64,000 bases of DNA from Noviherbaspirillum cavernae (GCF_003590875.1 NZ_QYUN01000002.1:2046001-2110000), one strand, 5' to 3'. Positions 22,434 to 31,734 are shown, counted from the stretch's first letter. The notes: generated from the sequence alone by a model not told the origin. Numbers and translations: made by a program.

Positions 22434-24403
22434 TTCGTTTTCAGCAAGTCAGCCTGATGCGCGGTGTGAAGCCGTTGTTCGACAGCGCGGACCTCACGCT
22501 CAATCCCGGCGACAAGATCGGGCTGATCGGCGCGAACGGCGCAGGCAAGTCAAGTCTGTTCGCGGTGTTGCGCGGCGAGTTGCACGCGGATCAGGGCGAG
22601 ATCGATTTCCCCGCGAAATGGCGCATGGCCTACGTGGCGCAGGAAACGCCTGCACTCGATCGTCCTGCGCTCGAATATGCCATCGATGGCGACGCCAACT
22701 TGCGCAAGCTGGAAGCGGAACTGGCGCAATTGGAAAGTCATCCCGAGAGCGATGCCAACGGCACCCGCATCGCGGAACTGCACGTTGCATTGGGCGATGC
22801 GGACGCCTACACCGTGCGCTCGCGCGCCGAGCAGTTGCTGACCGGTCTGGGATTTTCGCTGGAGCAGATGCAGCAGCCGGTGGCGAGCTTTTCCGGCGGC
22901 TGGCGCATGCGCCTCAACCTGGCGCAAGCCTTGATGTGCCCGTCCGATCTGCTCCTGCTTGACGAGCCGACCAATCACCTCGACCTCGACGCGATCATCT
23001 GGCTTGAAGACTGGCTCAAACGTTATCCGGGCACACTCATCATCATTTCGCACGATCGCGATTTTCTCGATGGCGTGGTCAACGTGATCGTCCATATCGA
23101 CGACCGCAAGCTGAAGCGTTACACGGGCAACTACACCTCGTTCGAGCAGCAGCGCGCGACCCAGATGGCATTGAGCCAGGCAGCATTTGAAAAGCAGTCG
23201 CGCCAGCGCGCGCATCTGCAATCCTTCATCGACCGCTTCAAGGCCAAGGCATCCAAGGCAAAGCAGGCGCAAAGCCGCATGAAGATGCTGGCGAAGATGG
23301 AAGAACTGGCACCGCTACGCGCCGCTGCGGAATTTTCGTTCGAGTTCCGCGAGCCCTTGAGCGCGCCGAATCCCCTGCTCGTGATGGAAGACGTCAACGC
23401 AGGTTATTTGATTGCGGAGAACGGCGGCGCGCAAGAGATGCAAAAGACGATCGTCTCGGGCATCAATTTTTCGCTCCAGACAGGGCAGCGTATCGGCCTG
23501 CTGGGCGTGAACGGCGCGGGCAAATCGACCTTGATCAAAACCGTTGCGGGCGAGCTCAAGCCGCTGGCCGGCGACGCCCGCCTGGGCAAGGGCCTGTCGA
23601 TCGGTTACTTCGCCCAGCATCAGGTGGAAATGCTGCGCCACGACGAATCGCCGCTCTGGCATCTCGCGCGCATTGCGCCGAATGTGCGCGAGCAGGAACT
23701 GCGCAATTTCCTGGGTGGCTTCAATTTCGGCGGCGAGATGGTGACGAGCAAGATCGCACCGTTTTCCGGCGGCGAGAAAGCGCGTCTCGCGCTGGCCCTG
23801 ATTGTCTGGCAGCGGCCCAATCTCCTGCTGCTGGACGAACCGACCAACCATCTGGACCTCGAAACGCGGGAGGCGCTGACGATGGCCCTGGCGCAATTCG
23901 AGGGAACGCTGGTTCTCGTCTCGCACGACAGGCACTTGCTGCGCGCAACCACGGATCAATTCATCATCGTTGCCGACGGCAGGCTGCAGCCTTTCGACGG
24001 CGACCTGGACGACTATCGCGACTGGCTGTTCAAGACCAAGCTGAACAAGACCGACGCGCCACTTCCTGCGAAAGAAGGCAACGACAAAACGCCGACAAAT
24101 CCCGCTTCACGGGAGGACAAGCAGGAACGCCGCCGTCTCGAAGCAGAGGAACGGCAGCGCCTGTCGAGCCGCAGGAAACCGATCGAGTCCCGCATCAAGC
24201 GGCTGGACGAGCAAATGGCAAAGCTGAATGCGCGCAAGGAAACGGTGGATGCCAGGCTGGCCGATCCGGCGATTTACGATGATGCAAACAAGGAAGAACT
24301 CAAGGCCTTGATTCTGGATCAGGCGTATATCGCAAGGGAGCTTGAGCAGATGGAGAGCGAATGGCTGGAGCAACATGAGGCGCTGGAACAACTGACTGCA
24401 TGA
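22430..24403 (+). CDS. ABC-F family ATP-binding protein (YheS/Uup-like)
   Basis: A 657-residue cytosolic protein with two ABC ATPase domains and no membrane segment. Walker A motifs are GANGAGKSS and GVNGAGKST, the signatures SFSGGWRMRLNLAQALM and PFSGGEKARLALALIV, and each Walker B precedes EPTNHLDL. A linker of charged helices (residues about 235-300) and a basic, coiled C-terminal extension (LEAEERQRLSSRRKPIESRI) are typical of ABC-F factors that act on ribosomes stalled during translation. YheS is the closest guess by length. Overlap with prmB (ATGA) suggests translational coupling. Confidence 0.9.
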   Translation: MIRFQQVSLMRGVKPLFDSADLTLNPGDKIGLIGANGAGKSSLFAVLRGELHADQGEIDFPAKWRMAYVAQETPALDRPALEYAIDGDANLRKLEAELAQLESHPESDANGTRIAELHVALGDADAYTVRSRAEQLLTGLGFSLEQMQQPVASFSGGWRMRLNLAQALMCPSDLLLLDEPTNHLDLDAIIWLEDWLKRYPGTLIIISHDRDFLDGVVNVIVHIDDRKLKRYTGNYTSFEQQRATQMALSQAAFEKQSRQRAHLQSFIDRFKAKASKAKQAQSRMKMLAKMEELAPLRAAAEFSFEFREPLSAPNPLLVMEDVNAGYLIAENGGAQEMQKTIVSGINFSLQTGQRIGLLGVNGAGKSTLIKTVAGELKPLAGDARLGKGLSIGYFAQHQVEMLRHDESPLWHLARIAPNVREQELRNFLGGFNFGGEMVTSKIAPFSGGEKARLALALIVWQRPNLLLLDEPTNHLDLETREALTMALAQFEGTLVLVSHDRHLLRATTDQFIIVADGRLQPFDGDLDDYRDWLFKTKLNKTDAPLPAKEGNDKTPTNPASREDKQERRRLEAEERQRLSSRRKPIESRIKRLDEQMAKLNARKETVDARLADPAIYDDANKEELKALILDQAYIARELEQMESEWLEQHEALEQLTA

Positions 24404-24517
24404 AGTTCGTCGAAGTCGGGAGGGCCGCTGCACCTGGTCCGCAAGACTTCACTCAGCGCTGAATGGTCGCGTTCGACGGAGCGACGCTCGTGGTGGCACA
24501 TGCTTGGAGGATTGCAT

Positions 24518-25657
24518 ATGGCAAATGTTCAGGACATTCACGGCAATGAGGAAAGCGCCTATTCCGGAGCCGTACAGCCAGCCGGAAAACCCCTCGCCGG
24601 CATTCGCGTTCTTGATCTGACCCGCCTGCTTCCAGGTCCTGTCGCCACGATGCATCTGGCGGATATGGGTGCCAAAGTCATCAAGATCGAGGATCCCGGC
24701 GTCGGCGACTACGCGCGTACGATGGGACATGTGCGGCATGAAGTGTCGCAATTCTTCATCGCCGTCAATCGCGGCAAGCAATGCATCCGGCTCGACCTCA
24801 AGGACTCTGCGCAACGCGAGGAATTCCTGCGCATGACCGAAACGGCCGATGTCGTGGTCGAAAGCTTCCGCCCCGGCGTGATGGACAAGTTCGGAGTCGG
24901 CTGGAATATCCTGAAGCAACGCAATCCGAAACTCGTCATGTGTGCCATTTCCGGCTATGGCCGCAACGGTCCGTTCGCGCATCTGGCCGGCCACGATATC
25001 AACTACATCGGCTATGCCGGCATGCTGGAGCAGAACGTCGGCCCGGACGGCGTGCCGGCATTGCCCAACCTGCAGATCGGCGATTTGCTCGGCGGCGCGC
25101 AAACCGCGGTGCAAGGCATTCTTGCCGCGCTGATTGGAGCAAGAAGCAGCGGCCTCGGACGCTTCGTTGATGTGTCGATGACGGATGCCGTGTTTGCGCA
25201 CAACATCATGCCTCTGGTGGCGGTCAACAATTTCGGCCGTCCGGCTGCGCCGGGACGCGACCTGCTGACCGGCGGCGTGCCCTGCTACAACGTGTACCGC
25301 ACGAGCGATGACCGCTTCATGGCAGTCGGCGCGCTCGAACTGAAATTTTGGCAGGCATGCTGCGATGTATTGGGTCGTCCGGATCTGAAGGACAGGCATT
25401 GGAGCCTTGGCCAGGAAATCGGCGGCGACGATGCGATGACCGTGAAAACGGAACTCGACCGGATGTTTGCGGAAAAATCCCTGTTCGAATGGACGAAAAT
25501 CTTTGCTTCCGCTGACTGCTGCGTCACGCCGATCCTGCGCGCGGACGAGGCGCTTGCGCATCCGCTGTTCCAGTCCCGCGGCATGGCGAGCCGCAAGACG
25601 CATCCGACCGAGGGCGAATACTGGGAAACCGGCCCGGCGGTAAAGTTCGAGAATTGA
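24518..25657 (+). CDS. CaiB/BaiF (class III) CoA-transferase family protein
   Basis: The 379-residue protein belongs to the formyl-CoA transferase/CaiB superfamily: GIRVLDLTRLLPGPVATMHL and DMGAKVIKIEDPGVGDYART near the N-terminus, and FVDVSMTDAVFAHN, which probably carries the catalytic aspartate. Members transfer CoA between carboxylic acids or isomerise acyl-CoAs (alpha-methylacyl-CoA racemase). The substrate cannot be told. The ATG at 24518 has a strong GGAGG 7 nt upstream; a slightly earlier ATG lacks one. It stands alone, 114 bp after the ABC-F gene. Confidence 0.85.
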   Translation: MANVQDIHGNEESAYSGAVQPAGKPLAGIRVLDLTRLLPGPVATMHLADMGAKVIKIEDPGVGDYARTMGHVRHEVSQFFIAVNRGKQCIRLDLKDSAQREEFLRMTETADVVVESFRPGVMDKFGVGWNILKQRNPKLVMCAISGYGRNGPFAHLAGHDINYIGYAGMLEQNVGPDGVPALPNLQIGDLLGGAQTAVQGILAALIGARSSGLGRFVDVSMTDAVFAHNIMPLVAVNNFGRPAAPGRDLLTGGVPCYNVYRTSDDRFMAVGALELKFWQACCDVLGRPDLKDRHWSLGQEIGGDDAMTVKTELDRMFAEKSLFEWTKIFASADCCVTPILRADEALAHPLFQSRGMASRKTHPTEGEYWETGPAVKFEN

Positions 25658-25702
25658 TTTACACTGACGTCATCGCCGTTACGCCCAGGTCAGTGGGCTG
25701 AA

Positions 25703-26275
25703 ATGATGAGTCAACCTTTCCCCCTGCTCCTCACCGAACGCCTGCGCTTGCGGCAAATCGTGAACTCCGACGTCGATGAGCTGTTCAGGCTCAATTCTGA
25801 CGCGGACTGGATGCGCTGGTCCGGCAACGACCCGCTCACCGAGCGATCGCAAGTCGACCATATCCTGGAATGGTACGCAGCGCTAATGACTACCGGCACA
25901 GGGCTGCGATGGGGGCTTGAGCGAAAGCATGACGGACGACTGATCGGCACGTGCGGATTTTTCGCCTGGAACAAATTTTGGCAGAGCTGCCTGACCGGCT
26001 ATGAAATCGCACAGGATTGCTGTGCGCAAGGCTATATGCGCGAAGCGCTGACCGCGATCTTCGACTATGGATTTGAGGATTTGCAATTGCATCGCGTGCA
26101 GGCGGAACCGCATCCCGACAATACCGCTTCGATCGGACTGGCGACCCGCCTCGGTTTTCGCTTCGAAGGCGTGCATCGCGAGCAGGCATTCTGGTCCGGC
26201 CGCTTCCATGACTTGCACTGCTACTCGCTGCTCAAACAGGAATGGCACGCAGTCCGATCAAACCATGTCGGGTAA
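25703..26275 (+). CDS. GNAT-family N-acetyltransferase (RimJ/RimL-like)
   Basis: A 190-residue acetyltransferase with the RimJ-type pattern: LLTERLRLRQIVNSDVDELF, acetyl-CoA binding region around GYEIAQDCCAQGYMREALTA, and the C-terminal VQAEPHPDNTASIGLATRLGF followed by FEGVHREQAFW. Proteins of this group acetylate N-termini of ribosomal proteins or small-molecule amines; the target here is unknown. Confidence 0.82.
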   Translation: MMSQPFPLLLTERLRLRQIVNSDVDELFRLNSDADWMRWSGNDPLTERSQVDHILEWYAALMTTGTGLRWGLERKHDGRLIGTCGFFAWNKFWQSCLTGYEIAQDCCAQGYMREALTAIFDYGFEDLQLHRVQAEPHPDNTASIGLATRLGFRFEGVHREQAFWSGRFHDLHCYSLLKQEWHAVRSNHVG

Positions 26276-26326
26276 AACACAAGCACCGGACATCTTGTCA
26301 CCCCCTGGCGGGGAAAGGGCTGCGTC

Positions 26327-27169
26327 GTGCGCAAGACACTAAGTATTGTCGGTTGCGGCAATGTCGGCAAGACGCTCGGCCGCTTATGGCATTTGAACGA
26401 AACCTTTATCGTTCAGGATGTGCTGAACCGTTCGTTCGAGAGCGCGCAGCGCGCCGTTTCCTTCATCGGCAACGGCCGCCCGGTTGCGGAGTATGCCGAC
26501 CTGCGGCGATCCGACATCTACATGATTGCAGCGACTGACGATCAGATTGCGGCTTGCTGCGAAGCGCTGGCCGACGCGGGATGGCTGACGCCTGGTACGG
26601 TCGTGTTCCATTGCAGCGGCGCACTGCGCTCGACGGAATTGAAAGCCGCGATCAGATGCGGCGCGTCCGTCGCCAGCATCCATCCGATTCGCAGCTTCGC
26701 TTCGCCAAATCAGGTAGTACAAACATTTGCAGGGACCTGGTGCGGCGCAGAAGGCGATGCGAATGCAATCAACCAGTTAACGGAAGCCTTTTCGGCCATC
26801 GGGGGGCAGTTGGTAGCGCTTGATGCGGACTTCAAGATCATTTATCACTCCGCCGCGGTGTTTGCCAGCAATTACCTGGTGACCCTGCTTGATGTCGCAC
26901 AGCAAGCCTACGAAAAGTCCGGCATCCCCCGGGACGTCGCACTCAAATTGATGGAGCCGCTGGTCAAGGAAACGGTGGAGAATGTTTTCCGCCTGGGCCC
27001 GCCGGAAGCATTGACTGGCCCGATCGCGCGCGGCGATGTGGCGACCGCCATGAAGCAATATCGCGCGGTAGGCGACTGGAACAAGCGCTTCGGTGCGCTC
27101 TACAGGCAGTTGGGAAAGTTGACGGTGAATCTTGCTGCCCGGCGTTCGCGCAAGCGTGGCAAGGATTGA
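26327..27169 (+). CDS. Rossmann-fold DUF2520 protein
   Basis: The 280-residue product begins LSIVGCGNVGKTLGRLW, a dinucleotide-binding GxGxxG fold, and has the DUF2520 segments VFHCSGALRSTEL, SIHPIRSFA and, in the all-helical C-terminal domain, YHSAAVFASNYLVTLLDVA. The fold is that of ketopantoate/pyrroline-carboxylate reductase-like dehydrogenases; no activity is established for the family as far as I know. The start is GTG at 26327. It is probably not in an operon with the convergently placed secreted-protein gene. Confidence 0.8.
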   Translation: MRKTLSIVGCGNVGKTLGRLWHLNETFIVQDVLNRSFESAQRAVSFIGNGRPVAEYADLRRSDIYMIAATDDQIAACCEALADAGWLTPGTVVFHCSGALRSTELKAAIRCGASVASIHPIRSFASPNQVVQTFAGTWCGAEGDANAINQLTEAFSAIGGQLVALDADFKIIYHSAAVFASNYLVTLLDVAQQAYEKSGIPRDVALKLMEPLVKETVENVFRLGPPEALTGPIARGDVATAMKQYRAVGDWNKRFGALYRQLGKLTVNLAARRSRKRGKD

Positions 27170-27199
27170 TTCGCGAAGGCAGCGAGGCCTTGCAAAGAG

Positions 27200-27577
27200 T
27201 TAGCGCCTCGGCGCGTAAATATCGTGCCCCGCTTCGTCGATCTGGCGGCGCAGCGCGCGGCGTTCCTCCGGCGACATCTTGCCTTGCTTGCGCTGTGAAT
27301 CATAGGCGTTATTCTGATTCGAAAAATTATCGCCAAGTGAGCCGAACCCGCTGTTTTCAGGATTGCCGGATTCTCTCCCGCGGCGGTCGTTGGCGCGTTG
27401 CGCTTGCTGCTCGCCGCCATGCGCCCCCTTGTCGGTGAGCAGCTGAACAGAATACATCCGCCCCGCATCGCGGTCGTGACGGCCGACCTCTACAGCCTGC
27501 TTCGTTTGCGCGAACACACCGCCCATGCCTAAAATCATCAGCAAGGAGATGGCGATTGGCTTGAATCCCATTTTCAT
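27200..27577 (-). CDS. Small secreted protein of unknown function, divergent from ompR
   Basis: The 125-residue product has a signal peptide (MKMGFKPIAISLLMILGMGGVFAQ, cleavage probably after VFA), a Gly/Asn/Gln-rich middle and the basic C-terminal motif SPEERRALRRQIDEAGHDIY. That motif recurs in small periplasmic proteins of Burkholderiales, as I recall it. The frame stays open for a long way upstream, over the regulatory region and ompR, but GGAAA before the ATG at 27577 and the signal peptide fix the start. Its promoter would share the 207-bp gap with ompR, so OmpR control is plausible. Confidence 0.65.
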   Translation of the reverse strand: MKMGFKPIAISLLMILGMGGVFAQTKQAVEVGRHDRDAGRMYSVQLLTDKGAHGGEQQAQRANDRRGRESGNPENSGFGSLGDNFSNQNNAYDSQRKQGKMSPEERRALRRQIDEAGHDIYAPRR

Positions 27578-27714
27578 AACTGCATTTCCGCGAAGCATGA
27601 AATTACTTCCTGCATTGATGCCGCGCCGGATTTCATCTATATACATCTCAGGTTCGAAGGGTGATAACAAAGTGTATGTCGCATTGTGCGATGCGATAAC
27701 CTGATTAAGGTAAA

Positions 27715-27734
27715 GTTTGTAACACTTTGTAATG
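27715..27734 (+). promoter_or_regulatory. Candidate tandem OmpR-type binding site
   Basis: Two 10-bp direct half-sites follow each other without a gap: GTTTGTAACA and CTTTGTAATG (eight of ten positions identical). OmpR binds as a tandem dimer to two adjacent 10-bp direct repeats containing a TGTAACA-like core. The site lies 51 bp upstream of the ompR ATG and could mediate autoregulation or control of the divergent secreted-protein gene. Confidence 0.45.
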
Positions 27735-27784
27735 CTTTTCATCATGGTCATTGCCGCCGGTTTTTCTGACGTTACCATAGCGCT

Positions 27785-28555
27785 ATGAATACGACAAATC
27801 TGACAAGCAATCCTCCCCCATCCCAAACCGCCAGCGGTCATCAGGCGCGCATTCTGGTGGTCGATGACGACTTGCGTCTGCGCGATCTGCTCAGGCGCTA
27901 TCTGGCCGAACAGGGATTCAACGTCGTGACTGCGGAGAATGCGCAGGCGATGAACAAGCTCTGGATCCGCGAGCGCTATGACCTGCTGGTGCTGGACCTG
28001 ATGCTGCCCGGCGAGGATGGCCTGTCGATTTGCCGGCGGCTGCGCGGTGCCGGCGATCAGACGCCAATCATCATGCTGACCGCCAAGGCCGAGGACGTGG
28101 ACCGCATCGTTGGACTCGAAATGGGCGCGGACGACTACCTGCCCAAACCGTTCAATCCACGCGAACTGGTTGCCCGCATCAACGCCGTGCTGCGCCGCAA
28201 GGGGCCGGACGAGATTCCCGGTGCGCCGTCGGAAACGCCGCAAACTTTCCAGTTTGGCGATTTTCTTTTGGACCTGGGTACCCGCACGCTGAAAAAGCAT
28301 GGCGACACGATTTCCCTGACAACGGGTGAGTTTTCGGTGCTGAAAGTGTTTGCGCGTCATGCGCGACAACCGCTTTCGCGCGAGAAACTGATGGAACTTG
28401 CGCGCGGACGAGAGTACGAAGTATTCGACCGCAGTCTCGATGTGCAGATTTCCCGTCTGCGAAAACTGATCGAGCCAGATCCGTCCAACCCGATCTACAT
28501 TCAGACCGTGTGGGGACTGGGCTACGTGTTCATCCCTGAAGGGCAACCGCGCTGA
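27785..28555 (+). CDS. ompR: Response regulator OmpR
   Basis: A 256-residue winged-helix response regulator. The receiver domain shows ARILVVDDDLRLRDLLRRYL, the phosphoacceptor aspartate in DLLVLDLMLPGEDG, and the lysine in DYLPKPFNPREL; the DNA-binding domain is at the C-terminus (SLTTGEFSVLKVF to IQTVWGLGYVF). It controls outer-membrane porins and osmotic or pH responses in relatives. A disordered N-terminal extension of about 20 residues precedes the receiver. envZ follows on the same strand after an unusually long spacer of 163 bp. Confidence 0.93.
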   Translation: MNTTNLTSNPPPSQTASGHQARILVVDDDLRLRDLLRRYLAEQGFNVVTAENAQAMNKLWIRERYDLLVLDLMLPGEDGLSICRRLRGAGDQTPIIMLTAKAEDVDRIVGLEMGADDYLPKPFNPRELVARINAVLRRKGPDEIPGAPSETPQTFQFGDFLLDLGTRTLKKHGDTISLTTGEFSVLKVFARHARQPLSREKLMELARGREYEVFDRSLDVQISRLRKLIEPDPSNPIYIQTVWGLGYVFIPEGQPR

Positions 28556-28718
28556 ATTGCATGAACCGCCTGCGCCTTGCGCACCTGCGATACCCTGTGC
28601 CGCAAGATCGTTGCAATAGAATGTGACGAACTCGCGCTGACTTGCGCGCATCCTTGACGCCGTATCGGCGTGGCGTTCATCGCTTCTTATGCAATAAATC
28701 TGCGGAACAAATCACGAG
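28556..28718 (+). other. Spacer between ompR and envZ with a small hairpin
   Basis: The 163-bp gap contains no open frame of note. It holds a perfect 6-bp inverted repeat with a 3-nt loop, ACGCCG-TAT-CGGCGT (28657-28671), and two nearby copies of CTTGCGC (from about 28573 and 28641). There is no T run, so it is not a classic terminator; it could tune envZ expression relative to ompR. Confidence 0.35.
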
Positions 28719-30089
28719 ATGCCCATCCACCGAAATCGCCTCAACTGGCTGCGCAGCGGCCTCTTCTGGCGCACCTTCTTCCTGTTGGCGTTTCTCATCA
28801 CCGCCAGCATGGCTGCATGGGTGGCGAGCATCAGCATCGTGGAACGCACGCCGCGCGCGCAGCAACTGGCGGCGCAGGTCATTTCCATCGTCACCGTTAC
28901 CCGCGCCGCGCTGACCCATTCCGCGCCTGACCTGCGGCGCGAATTGCTGTTCGATCTCGCCAGCAACGAGGGCATCCGCATCTATCCCCTGGAAAAGACC
29001 GACGTCGTCGAGCCATTACCAGACAGCACCCTGCTGCCCGTGCTGAAAGACAGCGTGAAGGCGCGCCTCGGCAGCGACACCAAGTTCGCGGGCAGCGTCA
29101 ACGATGTGGCCGGTTTCTGGGTCAGCTTCATGATCGAAGACGACGAATACTGGCTGAGGCTGGACCGCGAGCGCATCGAACGCGTCTCGGGCATCCAATG
29201 GCTCGGATGGGGCACGATCACGCTGATCCTGGCACTGCTGGGTGCCGTGTTCATTTCGCGCCTCATCAACCAACCGCTCGCGCGCCTGACCAGCGCCACG
29301 CGCGCCATCGCGAAAGGGCAGCAGCCGGATCCGTTGCCGGAAAGAGGTCCTACCGAAATCCGCGAAGCCAACCACAGCTTCAATCAAATGGTCCGCGATC
29401 TCAATCAGGTCGAGTCCGACCGCGCCATCATCCTGGCCGGTATCTCGCATGACTTGCGCACACCACTGGCGCGCATGCAGCTGGAAGTCGAAATGGCGAA
29501 ACTGCCTGACGAAGCCCGTACCGGCATGCAATCCGACCTCGGCCAGATGGATGCGATCATCGCGCAATTCCTGGATTACGCACGGCCGACAGATACCGCG
29601 AATTTCACCCTGATCGATGTCAGCGGCCTGCTCGCCGACAGTGCGCGGGAAGCGTCGCGTCTGCCGGATACTCAGGTCAACACCGTCATCACCGCCAATG
29701 CGGAGGTCTTCGGCAACCCCACCGATTTGCAGCGCGTGATCAACAATCTCGTCGAGAACGCACGCCGCTACGGCAAGATGCCGGACAAGGAAACAATCGA
29801 AATCGACATCACGTGCCGTGTCGATGCGGATCAGGTACATATCCAGATCGCCGATCGCGGTCCCGGCATACCGGATTCAGATATGGAACGGCTGGTCCGT
29901 CCTTTCACCCGCATGGACGTCGCTCGCAGCCAGGCCAACGGTGCCGGTCTGGGTCTGGCGATTGTCGATCGCGTCGTAAAGCGCCACGGCGGACAGCTTC
30001 GCCTTTCCAATCGCAAACCACATGGCTTGATGATCGAAATCATCATCCCCGGTGGCAAACGACGCATTGCAGCCGCAGAAAGAGCCTGA
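28719..30089 (+). CDS. envZ: Osmosensor histidine kinase EnvZ
   Basis: A 456-residue inner-membrane sensor kinase that phosphorylates OmpR. The first membrane segment is FWRTFFLLAFLITASMAAWV; a periplasmic domain follows to about residue 150; the second segment is LGWGTITLILALLGAVFIS; then HAMP, the HisKA box with the phosphorylated histidine in ILAGISHDLRTPLARMQLEV, and the ATPase domain with N box INNLVENARRYG, DRGPGIPD and GAGLGLAIV. All catalytic motifs are intact. Confidence 0.93.
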   Translation: MPIHRNRLNWLRSGLFWRTFFLLAFLITASMAAWVASISIVERTPRAQQLAAQVISIVTVTRAALTHSAPDLRRELLFDLASNEGIRIYPLEKTDVVEPLPDSTLLPVLKDSVKARLGSDTKFAGSVNDVAGFWVSFMIEDDEYWLRLDRERIERVSGIQWLGWGTITLILALLGAVFISRLINQPLARLTSATRAIAKGQQPDPLPERGPTEIREANHSFNQMVRDLNQVESDRAIILAGISHDLRTPLARMQLEVEMAKLPDEARTGMQSDLGQMDAIIAQFLDYARPTDTANFTLIDVSGLLADSAREASRLPDTQVNTVITANAEVFGNPTDLQRVINNLVENARRYGKMPDKETIEIDITCRVDADQVHIQIADRGPGIPDSDMERLVRPFTRMDVARSQANGAGLGLAIVDRVVKRHGGQLRLSNRKPHGLMIEIIIPGGKRRIAAAERA

Positions 30090-30245
30090 ATCTTCTGCGC
30101 AGGGCTTTCCCCACCCTTCAGCATGGCGAACGATCAACAAGCGAACCGCCCTGCTGCACCGACATGCCATTTGGGCTACAGTCACCATTTGCAACGAACA
30201 GCGCTTCGTTTCACTTCCCAAGAATACGATGACGAAAGGTATGCC

Positions 30246-31403
30246 ATGCTGAATTTCGATTTCTATAATCCGACGCAAATTCTTTTCGGCAAAGGCAGAA
30301 TTGCCGACTTGAACAAAGTCGTCCCGGCAGATGCCCGCGTGCTGGTGTTGTACGGTGGCGGAAGTATCAAGAGCAACGGCGTATTTGCCGAAGTCATGGC
30401 CGCGCTGGCTGGCCGTACCGTCAAGGAATTTCCCGGCATCGAGCCCAACCCCAGTTACGAAACCTTGATGCGGGCGGTTGAAATCGTGCGCGAGGAAAAA
30501 CTGGATTTCCTTCTGGCGGTAGGCGGCGGTTCCGTGATCGACGGTACCAAGTTTGTCGCCGCAGCGGCGAATTTCGAAGGCGAGCCTTGGGCAATTCTTG
30601 AAACGCGCGGCAGGAACATCAAGCAGGCGCTGCCCTTCGGCACAATTCTCACCTTGCCGGCCACCGGCTCGGAAATGAACAACGGCTCGGTGATCACGCG
30701 CAAATCGCTCAAGGCCAAGATGGCGTTTTCGAGCCAGCTGGTATTTCCGAAGTTTTCCATCCTCGACCCGGCCAAAACCTTCACGTTGCCCGTGCGGCAA
30801 ATCGGCAACGGCGTGGTCGATGCCTACGCGCACATCATGGAACAGTACCTGACCTATCCGGTCAATGCGCCGGTGCAGGATCGCTTCGCCGAAGGCTTGC
30901 TGCTGACCCTGATCGAGGAAGGTCCGAAGGCGCTGGCCAACCCGGAGGATTACGATGTGCGCGCCAACATCATGTGGTGCGCCACGCTGGCACTGAACGG
31001 CCTGATCGGCGCCGGTGTGCCGCAGGATTGGGCAACGCACATGGTCGGGCATGAACTCACCGCACTGTACGGACTGGATCACGCGCAAACGCTGGCAATC
31101 GTGCTGCCCGGCATGCTGCGTGTGCGCAAGGAAAGCAAGCGCGCGAAGCTGCTTCAATACGCCGAACGCATCTGGAACATCACCGCTGGTACCGAGGATG
31201 CACGCATCGACGAAGCCATCAAGCGCACGCAGGATTTCTTCGAGCAGATGGGCGTGAAAACCCGCCTGTCCGACTACAAGCTTGGCTCGGGAAACATCGA
31301 CGAGGTCCTCCAGCAACTCGAAAGCCATCGCATGGTGGCACTTGGGGAGCAGCGCGATGTCACGCTCGACGTCAGCAGAAAAGTACTGGAATTGAGCGTG
31401 TAA
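30246..31403 (+). CDS. yqhD: Iron-containing alcohol dehydrogenase / NADPH aldehyde reductase (YqhD-like)
   Basis: A 385-residue type III alcohol dehydrogenase. The cofactor region is VLYGGGSIKSNGVFAEV and LAVGGGSVIDGTKF; metal ligands are in GVVDAYAHIMEQY and in GHELTALYGLDHAQTLAI. Length and the LNFDFYNPTQILFGKGRI N-terminus match YqhD, which reduces short-chain and oxidised aldehydes with NADPH. AAAGG lies before the ATG at 30246; an in-frame start further up would add a 41-residue region with no resemblance to the family. The 156-bp gap after envZ shows no other feature. Confidence 0.9.
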   Translation: MLNFDFYNPTQILFGKGRIADLNKVVPADARVLVLYGGGSIKSNGVFAEVMAALAGRTVKEFPGIEPNPSYETLMRAVEIVREEKLDFLLAVGGGSVIDGTKFVAAAANFEGEPWAILETRGRNIKQALPFGTILTLPATGSEMNNGSVITRKSLKAKMAFSSQLVFPKFSILDPAKTFTLPVRQIGNGVVDAYAHIMEQYLTYPVNAPVQDRFAEGLLLTLIEEGPKALANPEDYDVRANIMWCATLALNGLIGAGVPQDWATHMVGHELTALYGLDHAQTLAIVLPGMLRVRKESKRAKLLQYAERIWNITAGTEDARIDEAIKRTQDFFEQMGVKTRLSDYKLGSGNIDEVLQQLESHRMVALGEQRDVTLDVSRKVLELSV

Positions 31404-31536
31404 AAGACAGTGACCAGCTTGAACGCCACCGGCAACAGTGGCGAACTTCGCGGCGATTCATCAATCTACCTGGTTGAATGGATTGGTCATCGGCATGGAC
31501 GGTCATGCCATGCCGAATGTTTCCTCAGGAGGTCAC

Positions 31537-31734
31537 ATGAATTTGCCAGCGTCAGGTGCGTCAAACGATCCGCCGAACCATCTCAAGCCTGGAGATGAAG
31601 CGCTGCCGGGCACGCCCGGCACCGGCGAAGACATCTGTCCGACATGCAGCGGCAGCGGGAAAATCGAGGGTGGCAAGGAGTGCCCGACCTGCGAAGGCAC
31701 CGGCGTCATCATTCAAGGCATTGGCGGCGGCTGA
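31537..31734 (+). CDS. Small DnaJ-type zinc-finger-like protein
   Basis: The 65-residue product carries two CxxCxGxG motifs, CPTCSGSG and CPTCEGTG, 13 residues apart, the kind of pair that makes one zinc site in the DnaJ cysteine-rich domain. There is no J domain. AGGAGG sits 4 nt before the ATG, so translation is well supported; the frame is open further upstream but without signals. The 132-bp gap before it holds a partial GGCATG/CATGCC inverted repeat. Similar stand-alone mini-proteins are often named DnaJ-like in Burkholderiales; function is unknown. It is convergent with ispF, 12 bp away. Confidence 0.7.
   Translation: MNLPASGASNDPPNHLKPGDEALPGTPGTGEDICPTCSGSGKIEGGKECPTCEGTGVIIQGIGGG

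Noticed and set aside
27578..28651. Long upstream extension of the secreted-protein frame across ompR
   Set aside because: It would add over 350 residues antisense to ompR; the signal peptide and ribosome-binding site at 27577 mark the real start.
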